A stretch of DNA of 64,000 bases, taken from assembly GCA_947037125.1 (NCBI GenBank), contig CAMQTJ010000001.1, positions 1 to 64,000 of the forward strand, written 5' to 3'. Every line of letters starts with the position of its first letter. Position 1 is the stretch's first letter. The position numbers were made by a program, and so were the translations under genes. The DNA is from an uncultured Holdemania sp. GTDB taxonomy: Bacteria > Bacillota_I > Bacilli_A > Erysipelotrichales > Erysipelotrichaceae. Positions 34,385-42,604 of this stretch are shown here, piece by piece. The notes under the pieces are model-generated. The model was not told where the DNA came from, searched no databases, and was given only the letters and a program-made list of their open reading frames with translations.

Positions 34385-35278
34385 TCAAATAATTATTCCA
34401 TCATTTAATTTTTCTCCCTTTATGTAAAATTGCATTACTTCAGCGATATTTGTAGTATCAATAACATATTGCGAAAAGTTATCCACAATATATTCTTTAT
34501 TTTTAGATAAAACTTTTACACTATAATCATCTTTGATAACAGATACAAAATTACTCTTATCCATTTGTTTAAACTGTTCAAAAGAACATTTAATTACTGC
34601 ATAATCGTAGATTAATTCATCTTTAGCAACTTCAAATACAACTCTACCCTCATCAATCATTATGATATAATCGGCTATTTTTTCTAATTCATCTGTGTTG
34701 TGAGTTGAATATAAAATTGAATGACTTTCATCTTGAACAAAATCCAAAAATAAATCAAGCATTTCAACTTTCGCAATAGGATCTAAATTACTTGTAGGTT
34801 CATCTAAAATAAGTAACTTAGGATGATGAGCTAATGCAACTGCCATCGATAATTTACAAGCATTCCCTTTTGATAATTTTTCAATTAATTGATTTTCATA
34901 AAATATTTCAAATTTTTTTAATAGTTGATCAAATAATTCATTATCCCAGTTTTTATATATTTTACTCATCATAATTTTAATTGTACTAATATCCATTAAA
35001 CTAGGGAAATGATTATCATCAAATACTACACCTATATCATTTAAGTAAGGAAGTAATGGATCGTTACATTTAAAATCGATTGGATTATTAAATATTTCTA
35101 AGCTTGCACTATTGCTCTTTATTATTTGTAGTATTGATTTTATCGTTGTTGTTTTACCTGATCCATTTTTCCCAACAAACCCTACAATACTACCTGTAGG
35201 CACTTTAAAGCTAACATTATCTAAACCAAACTCTTCAAATTTGATACATAAATTTTCAACTTTAATTGCATTATTCAT
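34385..35278 (-). CDS. ABC transporter ATP-binding protein (YtrB/BcrA type)
   Basis: The start MNNAIKVEN has AAGGAG upstream. The 297-residue ATPase has Walker A GFVGKNGSGKTTT, signature region EKLSKGNACKLSMAVAL (LSKGN in place of LSGGQ, as in many YtrB-like proteins), and Walker B LLILDEPTSNLDP. The last ~80 residues are an accessory tail. It follows the GntR gene with almost no gap, the usual YtrA-YtrB pairing in which an envelope-active antibiotic relieves GntR repression in Bacillus. Whether that signal applies here is inference. Confidence 0.85.
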   Translation of the reverse strand: MNNAIKVENLCIKFEEFGLDNVSFKVPTGSIVGFVGKNGSGKTTTIKSILQIIKSNSASLEIFNNPIDFKCNDPLLPYLNDIGVVFDDNHFPSLMDISTIKIMMSKIYKNWDNELFDQLLKKFEIFYENQLIEKLSKGNACKLSMAVALAHHPKLLILDEPTSNLDPIAKVEMLDLFLDFVQDESHSILYSTHNTDELEKIADYIIMIDEGRVVFEVAKDELIYDYAVIKCSFEQFKQMDKSNFVSVIKDDYSVKVLSKNKEYIVDNFSQYVIDTTNIAEVMQFYIKGEKLNDGIII

Positions 35279-35279
35279 A

Positions 35280-35657
35280 TTAATATTCTCCTTCATATAT
35301 TAGTGAAATTAACTTATTTAATTCATTAATTGATATATTATTCAATTTCGCAATCCTAACAATTTCCATTACTTTATTTTCTAGATTCTTTTGATTTTCT
35401 TCTTTTTTCAAATTGTTATTAATATTGGCAACATATGTTCCCTTACCAGCTGTTGTTGTAACAAAACAATCCTTTTGTAAGTCATCATAAGCTCTTTGAA
35501 CTGTCATGATACTTATATGAAGTGATTTCGCAAGTCCTCTTACAGATGGTAAATTATCACCAGCTTTTAATTTATTACTTATAATCATTTCTTTCATTTG
35601 TGATGTTATTTGTTCATAGATTGGCATTGAACTATTGGCACTGATTATTATATTCAA
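35280..35657 (-). CDS. GntR-family regulator, YtrA subfamily
   Basis: The 125-residue protein has a GntR winged helix (residues ~8-75, MPIYEQITSQMKEMIISNK, LPSVRGLAKSLHISIMTVQRAYDDL) and only a short helical tail, which is the YtrA plan. It starts with TTG behind GAGGAGG at a 7-nt spacing; no better ATG is in frame before Met11. It is followed immediately by the ABC ATPase gene. A direct-repeat array sits just upstream and is the likely autoregulatory operator. Confidence 0.85.
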   Translation of the reverse strand: MNIIISANSSMPIYEQITSQMKEMIISNKLKAGDNLPSVRGLAKSLHISIMTVQRAYDDLQKDCFVTTTAGKGTYVANINNNLKKEENQKNLENKVMEIVRIAKLNNISINELNKLISLIYEGEY

Positions 35658-35672
35658 ATTACGTCCTCCTCA

Positions 35673-35690
35673 ACTGTACTGTACTGTACT
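35673..35690 (-). promoter_or_regulatory. Tandem ACTGT repeat, probable GntR operator
   Basis: ACTGT-ACTGT-ACTGT-ACT stands directly upstream of the GntR ribosome site. Each unit junction contains the palindrome GTAC. The position, just after the expected transcription start, suits repression by the encoded YtrA-like protein. Confidence 0.55.
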
Positions 35691-35699
35691 GATACATCA

Positions 35700-35728
35700 A
35701 CAATATACTATTATCCACATTATGTCAA
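35700..35728 (-). promoter_or_regulatory. Promoter of the GntR-ABC operon
   Basis: Minus strand TTGACA, 17 nt, TATTGT; a TATATT with 15-nt spacing is an alternative -10. Confidence 0.55.
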
Positions 35729-35732
35729 TATT

Positions 35733-35758
35733 AAAAAAATCCCTTTAAAAGGATTTAA
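35733..35758 (-). terminator. Terminator of the former M42 peptidase gene
   Basis: AAATCC-N8-GGATTT followed on the minus strand by seven T, about 20 nt after the remnant's stop codon. Confidence 0.6.
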
Positions 35759-35778
35759 TTTTTTATATTTAAACTAGA

Positions 35779-35928
35779 TTATTTATTTATATTAACTAAT
35801 GCTTTTTTTAATAGATTAAGCATATCATTAATATCACTATATTGCATAACACAATTTTGACTATGAATATATCTATATGGAATACTTAAACCTAAAGCTT
35901 TAATTCCAAAATTACTAGTTTGTACACC
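35779..35928 (-). pseudogene. C-terminal remnant of an M42-family glutamyl aminopeptidase
   Basis: A 49-codon frame has no start and is closed upstream by TAA. It reads GVQTSNFGIKALGLSIPYRYIHSQ and on to a helix NDMLNLLKKAL. The block matches the C-terminus of M42 metallo-aminopeptidases (SIPxRYxHS, then the final helix). The catalytic domain is missing, so the gene was cut off by deletion. It retains its stop codon and terminator. Confidence 0.7.
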
Positions 35929-36265
35929 TTTTTAAAATTTGAATTATAACTTTTTAATGGTCAAACAAATATGACTTTACTAATTTGTATCAAAAAGTAT
36001 TACCATGGCAAGAACATAAAAGAATTGAACTATATAATATTATGAACGCTTATGCTATTCAAAGCAAGAGGTAGAAATAATAGATTATTCCAAAAACTTT
36101 TTTAGTAATGATTTTTTTATTTTGGATATTTCTCGATTCAAGATGAGCTTTTAAACAATATAAAGCGATTATTATAAATCCACTTTAAAATTATACAATG
36201 AAAAGTTAGTATACTTTTATTTTTTAAAATGATATTATATAAGCAATAAATTAGGAGAATTTTTT
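35929..36265. other. Degenerate sequence between the M42 remnant and the DUF2500 gene
   Basis: No intact gene is seen. A plus-strand frame at about 35958-36075 reads on without stop (YDFTNLYQKVLPWQEHKR and beyond) but lacks a start and a recognisable family; it may be debris of another deleted gene. The rest is AT-rich, with a ribosome site (TAGGAG) before the DUF2500 gene. Confidence 0.4.
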
Positions 36266-36652
36266 ATGAATATATTATTTTTTGGTAGCGTTAATGGTTC
36301 AATGGGTTTATTTCCAGTTATCTTTTTTACAGTCTTTGCAGTAATTGTTATATCAATGATTATAAATACAAGTAAAAAAACACTAGAATGGCAATCAAAC
36401 AATGTAGCAGAAGTACAGGTTGTGGACGGACAAGTTGTAACAAAAAGATCAGATGTTAGCCATTATAATTCAGGTAATGGTCACCATAATTCTTCAACTA
36501 CATATTATGTAACTTTTCAATATAATAATGGAGACCGTGTTGAATTGAAAGTGAAAAGTTCAGATTATGGTATGCTTGTAGAAAAAGATATAGGTGTCTT
36601 GAAGTTTCAAGGAACTAGATATTTAAGTTTTGAACGTAACATAACTAAATAG
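36266..36652 (+). CDS. DUF2500 membrane protein
   Basis: The 128-residue protein has one N-terminal membrane helix (residues ~14-34), a short linker rich in His/Ser/Asn (SHYNSGNGHHNSSTTYY) and a beta-rich domain ending DYGMLVEKDIGVLKFQGTRYLSFER, the signature of DUF2500. The function of the family is not known. The ATG follows AGGAG. It is a single gene, ending in a bidirectional terminator shared with tagO. Confidence 0.8.
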   Translation: MNILFFGSVNGSMGLFPVIFFTVFAVIVISMIINTSKKTLEWQSNNVAEVQVVDGQVVTKRSDVSHYNSGNGHHNSSTTYYVTFQYNNGDRVELKVKSSDYGMLVEKDIGVLKFQGTRYLSFERNITK

Positions 36653-36694
36653 CTATACTTAAAAACTTATACATTTTTAAATAATAAGGCAAAT

Positions 36695-36722
36695 AAAAAG
36701 TAGTCAAATGACTACTTTTTTT
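36695..36722. terminator. Bidirectional terminator between the DUF2500 gene and tagO
   Basis: AAAAAGTAGTCA and TGACTACTTTTT pair almost completely, with A/T runs on both sides. Confidence 0.8.
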
Positions 36723-37803
36723 CATTATCATATAATTTTTTCTTAGGATAACCAAATAATCTTCGAGATAATCCCAATAAAGGATGAAACTTCGGATTAA
36801 TCATTTCAGTTGCTTCCACAAATATTTCAAATAATATCAATAATATTACAAGCAATATAGTTCCTATTGTTTCATTTTCAAACATGATTATTGCGCAAAC
36901 ACCAAATAAAGCAGCAACAGAATATAATACCAAAACTGCTTTTTTATGCCCTAAATTTAAACGATACATTAGAATGTGATGAAGATGCGACTTATCAGCA
37001 CTCATCATACCAACACCTTTTAATTTTCGCCTAATCATCGCAATTAGTGTGTCAGATATTGGAATAAATAAAATCATAATAGGTAATGCTAGAGTAACTA
37101 ATGTTGTTGTTTTAAATCCCATTAAAGAAATACACGCGATTGTAAATCCTAAAAACAAGGCACCACAATCACCCATGAATATAGATGCCGGATGAAAATT
37201 ATAGGGTAAAAACCCTGCTATTGCACCTACTAAAATTAAAGCAAAAACACTAATATAAGTACGATCCATCATAAATCCAATTGTTCCAATTGTACATAAA
37301 ACAATTAAACATATTCCACCTGACAAGCCATCTAAACCATCAATCAAATTAATTGCATTAGTGACACCTACAATCCATATAAATGATACTAAGGTAGAAA
37401 AGATACCTGGTTCAATAACTATTCCAAAAGGTAGAGTTATTGTACCAAGAGTTATACCACCAAAATAAATAGCAATTATAGCAGCTGTTGCTTGAAACAT
37501 AAGTTTAAAAATCGGTTTTAACTCGTAAATATCATCAATTAACCCACCGATAAATATTACTAGTCCACCGATAATTACACCATTCCACATATAGTCAGCT
37601 TCAATAAAACAGGCAAGTGATATCATGTATGCAACAAATATCGCAAGCCCTCCCATTCTAACCATCTTACCAGAGTGAACAGTTCTTGCATTTTCTTGAG
37701 CATAAATATTTAAACTAAATCCTATTTTCTTACAAATTGGTACAAGTAATAGCGACAACATGAATGGCAGTAAAAAATAAGTAGCTATCCTTACAATATT
37801 CAT
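36712..37803 (-). CDS. tagO: UDP-GlcNAc (or MurNAc-type) undecaprenyl-phosphate sugar-1-phosphate transferase
   Basis: This polytopic protein of 363 residues has ~10 helices of the MraY/WecA family. NAINLIDGLDGLSGG carries the catalytic Asp pair, SIFMGDCGALFLG is the next conserved loop, and KSHLHHIL is the WecA/TagO-type His motif. It would start teichoic acid or another polymer by loading GlcNAc-phosphate onto undecaprenyl phosphate. It follows mbl by 14 nt in one transcript. A cation-coordinating Asp is in GLIDDIYEL. The symbol tagO is by family analogy. Confidence 0.85.
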   Translation of the reverse strand: MNIVRIATYFLLPFMLSLLLVPICKKIGFSLNIYAQENARTVHSGKMVRMGGLAIFVAYMISLACFIEADYMWNGVIIGGLVIFIGGLIDDIYELKPIFKLMFQATAAIIAIYFGGITLGTITLPFGIVIEPGIFSTLVSFIWIVGVTNAINLIDGLDGLSGGICLIVLCTIGTIGFMMDRTYISVFALILVGAIAGFLPYNFHPASIFMGDCGALFLGFTIACISLMGFKTTTLVTLALPIMILFIPISDTLIAMIRRKLKGVGMMSADKSHLHHILMYRLNLGHKKAVLVLYSVAALFGVCAIIMFENETIGTILLVILLILFEIFVEATEMINPKFHPLLGLSRRLFGYPKKKLYDNEKK

Positions 37804-37817
37804 AATTTATTCTCCAA

Positions 37818-38804
37818 TTATTTAACTTTATCAATATTTTCTAATAAAACACCTGTTCCTATTGCCACACATGATAACGTATTTTCAGCCACGTACACAG
37901 GAATATTTAATTCTTTGATTAATAGTTGATCAAGTCCCACCAACATTGCTCCACCACCCGTCAAAACAATTCCACGAGTAACTATGTCACTTGAAAGTTC
38001 TGGAGGTGTTTGTTCTAATACAGTACGACAAGCTCTTACAATATCCGCTAAAGAATCACGCATTGCAAGTTCAGTTTCATCTGCTGTAATTGTAATAGTA
38101 CTTGGCAATCCTGACACTAAGTCACGACCAGAAACTTGAATACTATCATTTTGATCAGAACGACAAGCCGTTCCAATTTTAACTTTAATTTCTTCCGCAG
38201 TTCTATCACCTATTAATAATTTATAGTTTTCTTTTACATATTTAATAATATCACGATCAAATTTATCTCCTGCAATTTTTAAAGATGTACTTGTAACAAT
38301 TTCACCAAGTGATAAAATTGCAACATCTGTTGTTCCACCACCTATATCAAGTACCATAGATCCTGTAGGTTTTGAAATATCAAGACCTGCACCAACTGCT
38401 GCAACTTTTGGTTCTTCTTCAATATAAACTTTTTTAGCCCCTGCACGATATGCAGCATCACGAATAGCATTACGTTCTACTGAAGTAATGTTTGACGGAC
38501 AACAAATTAAAATTGTAGGACGAGAAAACATTCCTTTTAACTTTAATTTACGAATAAAATAATTAAGCATGATTTCAGTTACTTCAAAATCTGCAATAAC
38601 ACCGTCTTTTAAAGGACGAATAGCTAAAACTCTACCCGGTGTTCTTCCTAACATTTCTTTTGCTTCTTGCCCAACTGCCAAACATTTTTTAGTCTCTGCA
38701 TCAATAGAAACTACTGATGGTTCATCCAATACAATCCCTTGACCTTTAACATATATTAAGGTATTTGCTGTACCTAAATCAATTCCTACACTTTTAGAAA
38801 ACAT
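37818..38804 (-). CDS. mbl: MreB-like actin homologue Mbl
   Basis: The 328-residue actin-fold protein opens VGIDLGTANTLIYVKG, the MreB/Mbl phosphate-1 motif, with MVLDIGGGTTDVAILSLG for phosphate 2 and IVLTGGGAMLVGLDQ for the adenosine motif. It forms filaments under the membrane and steers lateral wall synthesis in rods. The place after spoIIQ and before tagO is the Bacillus mbl setting, where spoIIID would lie between; spoIIID is absent here. Start behind AAAGGAG, with an extended -10 upstream. Confidence 0.92.
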   Translation of the reverse strand: MFSKSVGIDLGTANTLIYVKGQGIVLDEPSVVSIDAETKKCLAVGQEAKEMLGRTPGRVLAIRPLKDGVIADFEVTEIMLNYFIRKLKLKGMFSRPTILICCPSNITSVERNAIRDAAYRAGAKKVYIEEEPKVAAVGAGLDISKPTGSMVLDIGGGTTDVAILSLGEIVTSTSLKIAGDKFDRDIIKYVKENYKLLIGDRTAEEIKVKIGTACRSDQNDSIQVSGRDLVSGLPSTITITADETELAMRDSLADIVRACRTVLEQTPPELSSDIVTRGIVLTGGGAMLVGLDQLLIKELNIPVYVAENTLSCVAIGTGVLLENIDKVK

Positions 38805-38835
38805 AATAATACTCCTTTACATAATTTCACCTTTT

Positions 38836-38844
38836 ATTATAACA
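38836..38844 (-). promoter_or_regulatory. Extended -10 promoter of mbl
   Basis: The minus strand reads TGTTATAAT ~35 nt before the mbl start. No good -35 box is seen. Confidence 0.5.
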
Positions 38845-38875
38845 TATTTACTCTATTTTAATTTACAAAATTAAA

Positions 38876-38935
38876 AAAATCCTCCATAGATTATCAACGT
38901 ATTTTATTTTCGTTGAAAAATTTGAAGGACCTTAA
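38876..38935 (-). terminator. Terminator between spoIIQ and mbl
   Basis: Minus strand TTCAACG/CGTTGA with an outer TCCTTCA/TGGAGGA pairing, then seven T. Confidence 0.6.
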
Positions 38936-38940
38936 TCTTT

Positions 38941-39576
38941 CTAGTTTAATTCACTAATTTTCTTTCTAATTAAATTATCAGGATCAACTAATGTATCATT
39001 ACGCATACAAGATACGTGTAAGTGAATTCCTAAATCTTCATTATAAAGATTTTCTCCACTTAATCCTACAATTTCATTTTGTTTAACCTTATCACCTATT
39101 ACAAAATTAATTTTTGATAAACTTTGATAAGTAATCAATATTCCCTTATCTGATTTAATTGAAATACTTTTTCCCATTAGAGCATCTTCAAATACGTCAA
39201 CTACTTCACCACTAATCATAGCAACTGCTTCAAACACTTTTCCATCAAAAGTATAATCAACTCCTTGTGATGGTCGATAAACATCATCAAATTCAACAAT
39301 TGCTTTATCTAGTGTTTCATCACTTTTTGACATATCAAAATAATGAGTCGCCACACTTGCATTAACAACATATGGCATTGAAATAATTTCATCTGTACTA
39401 ACGAAATCTGGCAATTGTAAAACATAATCACTTTCTTGTTCATAGATAACAGGCAATGGATCATTTGCATTATAATTATAGCTTAAATATAATGCACCCA
39501 ACAACATGACTACTGCTAATAAAGCTGTACCAACACTAAAAATTCCTTTGTTTTTTTTCTTTTCATATACTAACAT
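38941..39576 (-). CDS. spoIIQ: SpoIIQ-like M23-domain sporulation protein
   Basis: The 211-residue protein has a single N-terminal membrane helix (residues ~11-32) and an extracytoplasmic LytM domain. In the HxxxD zinc motif the His is Ser (Ser103, Asp107), as in B. subtilis SpoIIQ, and the HxH pair is kept (His185, His187). It is therefore probably not a peptidase but a zipper partner of SpoIIIAH in engulfment. The context DUF1146-spoIIQ-mbl matches ywzB...spoIIQ...mbl of Bacillus, with murAA and spoIID missing. The ATG follows GAGGTGAG. Confidence 0.8.
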   Translation of the reverse strand: MLVYEKKKNKGIFSVGTALLAVVMLLGALYLSYNYNANDPLPVIYEQESDYVLQLPDFVSTDEIISMPYVVNASVATHYFDMSKSDETLDKAIVEFDDVYRPSQGVDYTFDGKVFEAVAMISGEVVDVFEDALMGKSISIKSDKGILITYQSLSKINFVIGDKVKQNEIVGLSGENLYNEDLGIHLHVSCMRNDTLVDPDNLIRKKISELN

Positions 39577-39697
39577 AATCTCACCTCAATGAAATTATTA
39601 ACAACATTTATAATTATATACATAATTAAATTTATTTTTATGCAGTATTATAAAAATAATCAAACACAATAAAATAAAGTATAACTATATAATAATA

Positions 39698-39904
39698 TTA
39701 AAAGAAAATATTGTTATACATTAAATCCATTATAAAATTCGCAACTAAATAACCAAGCCCTAAAGACAATAAAACAATTAAACATTGAGCTTGAAATGTT
39801 TTGTTTTTTTTAATTATTTTTTCAAAATCTATTCCCATTAAACTATATAAACTACATGCAAAACATACTATATATAACATTGTTTGTGATATAAATTCAA
39901 CCAT
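39698..39904 (-). CDS. DUF1146 (YwzB-like) membrane protein
   Basis: The 68-residue protein has two helices (residues ~5-20 and ~40-60) with a basic loop FEKIIKKNKTFQAQ. It resembles DUF1146/YwzB, which precedes murAA-spoIID-spoIIQ in Bacillus. The function is unknown. It is 8 nt downstream of the dipeptidase gene and 121 nt upstream of spoIIQ, so it probably belongs to the dipeptidase transcript. The start follows AAAGGTAGGTG. Confidence 0.65.
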   Translation of the reverse strand: MVEFISQTMLYIVCFACSLYSLMGIDFEKIIKKNKTFQAQCLIVLLSLGLGYLVANFIMDLMYNNIFF

Positions 39905-39912
39905 AATTGCAC

Positions 39913-40803
39913 CTACCTTTCAAAAAAATCAATTACATTTTGATAACATATTTTACTTACAAAATCATTATCATACTTATCATTTAATACTGTAAGTAAT
40001 TCATCACATTCACAACAACTTTTAAGACCTTCAATCATTGAATTATCTTTTCCAAAATAATCCATAAAATCAAACCCGAAAGCTAAATTATTTTCACCTA
40101 TTAAATTTTTCAAATAATCAATCATTAATAATAATCCTTTGATATTGCATAAATTATGATCATTACTTACAAAACTTTTAACACCTACAACTCCTATTAT
40201 ACCATTTTGTTCTTTAATTTTAATAAGTAAGTCATCACTTAAATTTCTAAAATGATTACACATTTCATAAGCATTTGAATGTGTTGCAATGATTGGTTTA
40301 CTACTATATTTTAAAACATCATAAACACCTTGTTCACAAAGATGTGATATATCAATTGTTATATCATATTCATTTAAATATTTCACAGCATCTATTCCTA
40401 AATCACTCAATGGCATATTTCCACTTTTTGCACCACATGCCAGTTTATTATTATCATTCCAAACTAATGAAGCTGTTTTGACTTTATGTTGTTTTAACCA
40501 TTTTATACGATTTTTAATATCACAATCAATTGGACACATACCTTCAACTGCAATAAATACTTGAATCTTTTTATCATTTTCAAAAGAAAAATACTGACTT
40601 TTATTTATTTGATCATAAACATATGCAATCATTTCTTGCATGATATCATAATTTTCATCACCTAAAAAAAAGCAAACGATAGCAGATCTTTTTATTTTTC
40701 CTTTTATAAATTTTGGATAATGATAATCATCTAATCGATTAGCTTTATCCCTTTTATGTTCAAATATATCATTACCTATATCATCATGTAGATTATAAAA
40801 CAT
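39913..40803 (-). CDS. M19-family (renal-type) dipeptidase
   Basis: The start MFYNLHDDIG follows GGGGGTGG; the earlier in-frame starts are less likely. The 296-residue TIM-barrel metallohydrolase shows HDD for the first HxD, DISHLCEQGVYDVLKYS, and PIIATHSNAYEMCNHFRNL, the M19 His-binding blocks. The metal-bridging Glu (EGMCPID) and GFDFMDYFG are also present. The family cleaves dipeptides, including D-Ala-D-Ala-like bonds in some relatives. The first helix region is shorter than in longer family members. Confidence 0.8.
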   Translation of the reverse strand: MFYNLHDDIGNDIFEHKRDKANRLDDYHYPKFIKGKIKRSAIVCFFLGDENYDIMQEMIAYVYDQINKSQYFSFENDKKIQVFIAVEGMCPIDCDIKNRIKWLKQHKVKTASLVWNDNNKLACGAKSGNMPLSDLGIDAVKYLNEYDITIDISHLCEQGVYDVLKYSSKPIIATHSNAYEMCNHFRNLSDDLLIKIKEQNGIIGVVGVKSFVSNDHNLCNIKGLLLMIDYLKNLIGENNLAFGFDFMDYFGKDNSMIEGLKSCCECDELLTVLNDKYDNDFVSKICYQNVIDFFER

Positions 40804-40887
40804 ATAACCACCCCCATTTATTATATTAATAGTATTATAGCTTGTGCTAAAAATCAATTCATTTCATACACTATTATGGGTGATAGT

Positions 40888-41733
40888 ATGAATAATATGA
40901 TAGAAGTAAAAGATCTTTGTAAACAATATAAAAAATTTAAAGCAATAGATAACATTAGTTTTACTTTGCAAAAAGGAAAAACCCTCGCTTTTTTAGGGTT
41001 AAATGGTGCTGGTAAAAGTACGACTTTGAATATTTTAAGTACCCTATTAAATCAAAGTAGCGGTAGTGTTAAAATCGCAAATTATAACTTAAACAATAAT
41101 AATATCAATATTAAAAAAAATATTGGTGTTGTCTTTCAAAAAAATACTTTAGATTTAGATTTTACTGTTTATCAAAATCTTTATCAACGCTCTTATTTAT
41201 ATTTTCAAAATCATAATCAGTGTATAAGTGAAATAAATAGAATTTGTGTATTATTAAATATTACTCATTTATTAAAAAAGCCATTAAAGAATTGTTCTGG
41301 TGGCCAAATTAGAATAATTCAAATCGCACGAGCATTAGTTCATAGCCCTAAACTTTTAATCTTAGATGAACCTACACAAGGTCTTGATCCAAGTGCTAGA
41401 AAACTTGTATGGGATAGTATTATAAAGATACAAAAACAAACTAATTTAACTATTTTTTATTCCACTCATTATATGGAAGAAGTAAAATATGCCGATGAAA
41501 TATGTTGTATCAATGATGGAAAAATAATTGTTCACGATGAACTTAAAACAGTTATGAATAAATTTTCAAAACAAAAACTAATTATTGAAGACAATAATAT
41601 AACTAAAACATTTTCTTTTGATAATCCTAAAAGTGCAATTAATGAATTAAATAAACATCCTAGTTTAACTAATTTTTGGTATATTGATATATTACTAGAT
41701 GAACTATTTCATCAAATCAGTAAGGAGTTTTAA
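40888..41733 (+). CDS. ABC transporter ATP-binding protein
   Basis: The ATPase is of the DrrA/CcmA export type. Walker A is LGLNGAGKSTTLN, the signature LKNCSGGQIRIIQIARAL, Walker B LLILDEPTQGLDPSAR, and H-loop FYSTHYMEE. Starts at 40876, 40888 and 40897 are all in frame; 40888 has the best-placed GGGTGA. The permease ATG follows the stop by one base, with AAGGAG inside this gene, so the two are coupled. It is divergent from the dipeptidase gene. The substrate is unknown; drug or lipid exporters share this plan. Confidence 0.88.
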   Translation: MNNMIEVKDLCKQYKKFKAIDNISFTLQKGKTLAFLGLNGAGKSTTLNILSTLLNQSSGSVKIANYNLNNNNINIKKNIGVVFQKNTLDLDFTVYQNLYQRSYLYFQNHNQCISEINRICVLLNITHLLKKPLKNCSGGQIRIIQIARALVHSPKLLILDEPTQGLDPSARKLVWDSIIKIQKQTNLTIFYSTHYMEEVKYADEICCINDGKIIVHDELKTVMNKFSKQKLIIEDNNITKTFSFDNPKSAINELNKHPSLTNFWYIDILLDELFHQISKEF

Positions 41734-41734
41734 T

Positions 41735-42604
41735 ATGAAAGCATTCTTTAATTTAGTCAACAGACATTTAATTTATTTCTTTAAAGATAAAATAAATGTT
41801 TTATTCACTGTAATTTCCTTAATAGTGGTTTTATCATTATATTTTTTATTCATAAAAGACTTTACAATTGATGCCATAAAACAAGTTTGTCCTGCAAATA
41901 ATATTGAACAGTTTACCGATCAAAGTATGTTGATAGGATTAATACTAGTTACAGGGTTTAGTGCATCACTTGGCATGCTTAATTTGTTTATCAAGGATAT
42001 TTCAAATCATGTCATCAACGATTTTTTAATAACTCCACACTATAAAATTACAATTTATACTTCATATCTTTTCGCATCTGTTGTGATAGCACTATTATTT
42101 TCTACACTTGGTTTTTTCTTGATTTTATTTTATCTAAAAAATAATTATAGCTTTAATATAACTACATTTAATTTAATTCAAACATATTTTTTAATCATTA
42201 TAAATTGTTTTGTTTCATCTTTATTATTAATGATTATCGCCTTTTTTATTAAAACGTCACAATCTTTTGCTACAATTGGAAACCTTGGTGCAACAATAAT
42301 AGGATTTATAATAGGTGTCTATATTCCTTTAGGTTATTACCCTGATACTATTCAATCTATTTTAGTAATGTCACCACTAAGTACAATAGCTTGTGCTACA
42401 CGCAATGTGTTTACAATTGATATATTAAAAGACATAACTTTTAATTTACCCAGTGATGTCATGCATGAAATTCAAAAAGTTTTTGGTTGTACATTATCTT
42501 TTAATAATGATGTACTATCTTTAAATCAATTATATCAAGTAATTTTTGGTTTACTATTTTTTATAATTGTCGTTTATATAATAATCCAACAGCTTAAAAC
42601 ATGA
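41735..42604 (+). CDS. ABC-2 type permease (drug/lipid exporter type)
   Basis: The 289-residue protein has an amphipathic N-terminus (MKAFFNLVNRHLIYFFKDK) and six hydrophobic segments of an ABC-2 permease, with a larger outer loop between the first two (IDAIKQVCPANNIEQFTDQ). YIPLGYYPDTIQSILVMSPL is the conserved re-entrant-like segment near helix 5. The start is fixed by AAGGAG 7 nt upstream; a longer frame exists inside the ATPase gene but lacks a site. It ends against the first lipoprotein gene on the other strand with no terminator seen. Confidence 0.85.
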   Translation: MKAFFNLVNRHLIYFFKDKINVLFTVISLIVVLSLYFLFIKDFTIDAIKQVCPANNIEQFTDQSMLIGLILVTGFSASLGMLNLFIKDISNHVINDFLITPHYKITIYTSYLFASVVIALLFSTLGFFLILFYLKNNYSFNITTFNLIQTYFLIIINCFVSSLLLMIIAFFIKTSQSFATIGNLGATIIGFIIGVYIPLGYYPDTIQSILVMSPLSTIACATRNVFTIDILKDITFNLPSDVMHEIQKVFGCTLSFNNDVLSLNQLYQVIFGLLFFIIVVYIIIQQLKT

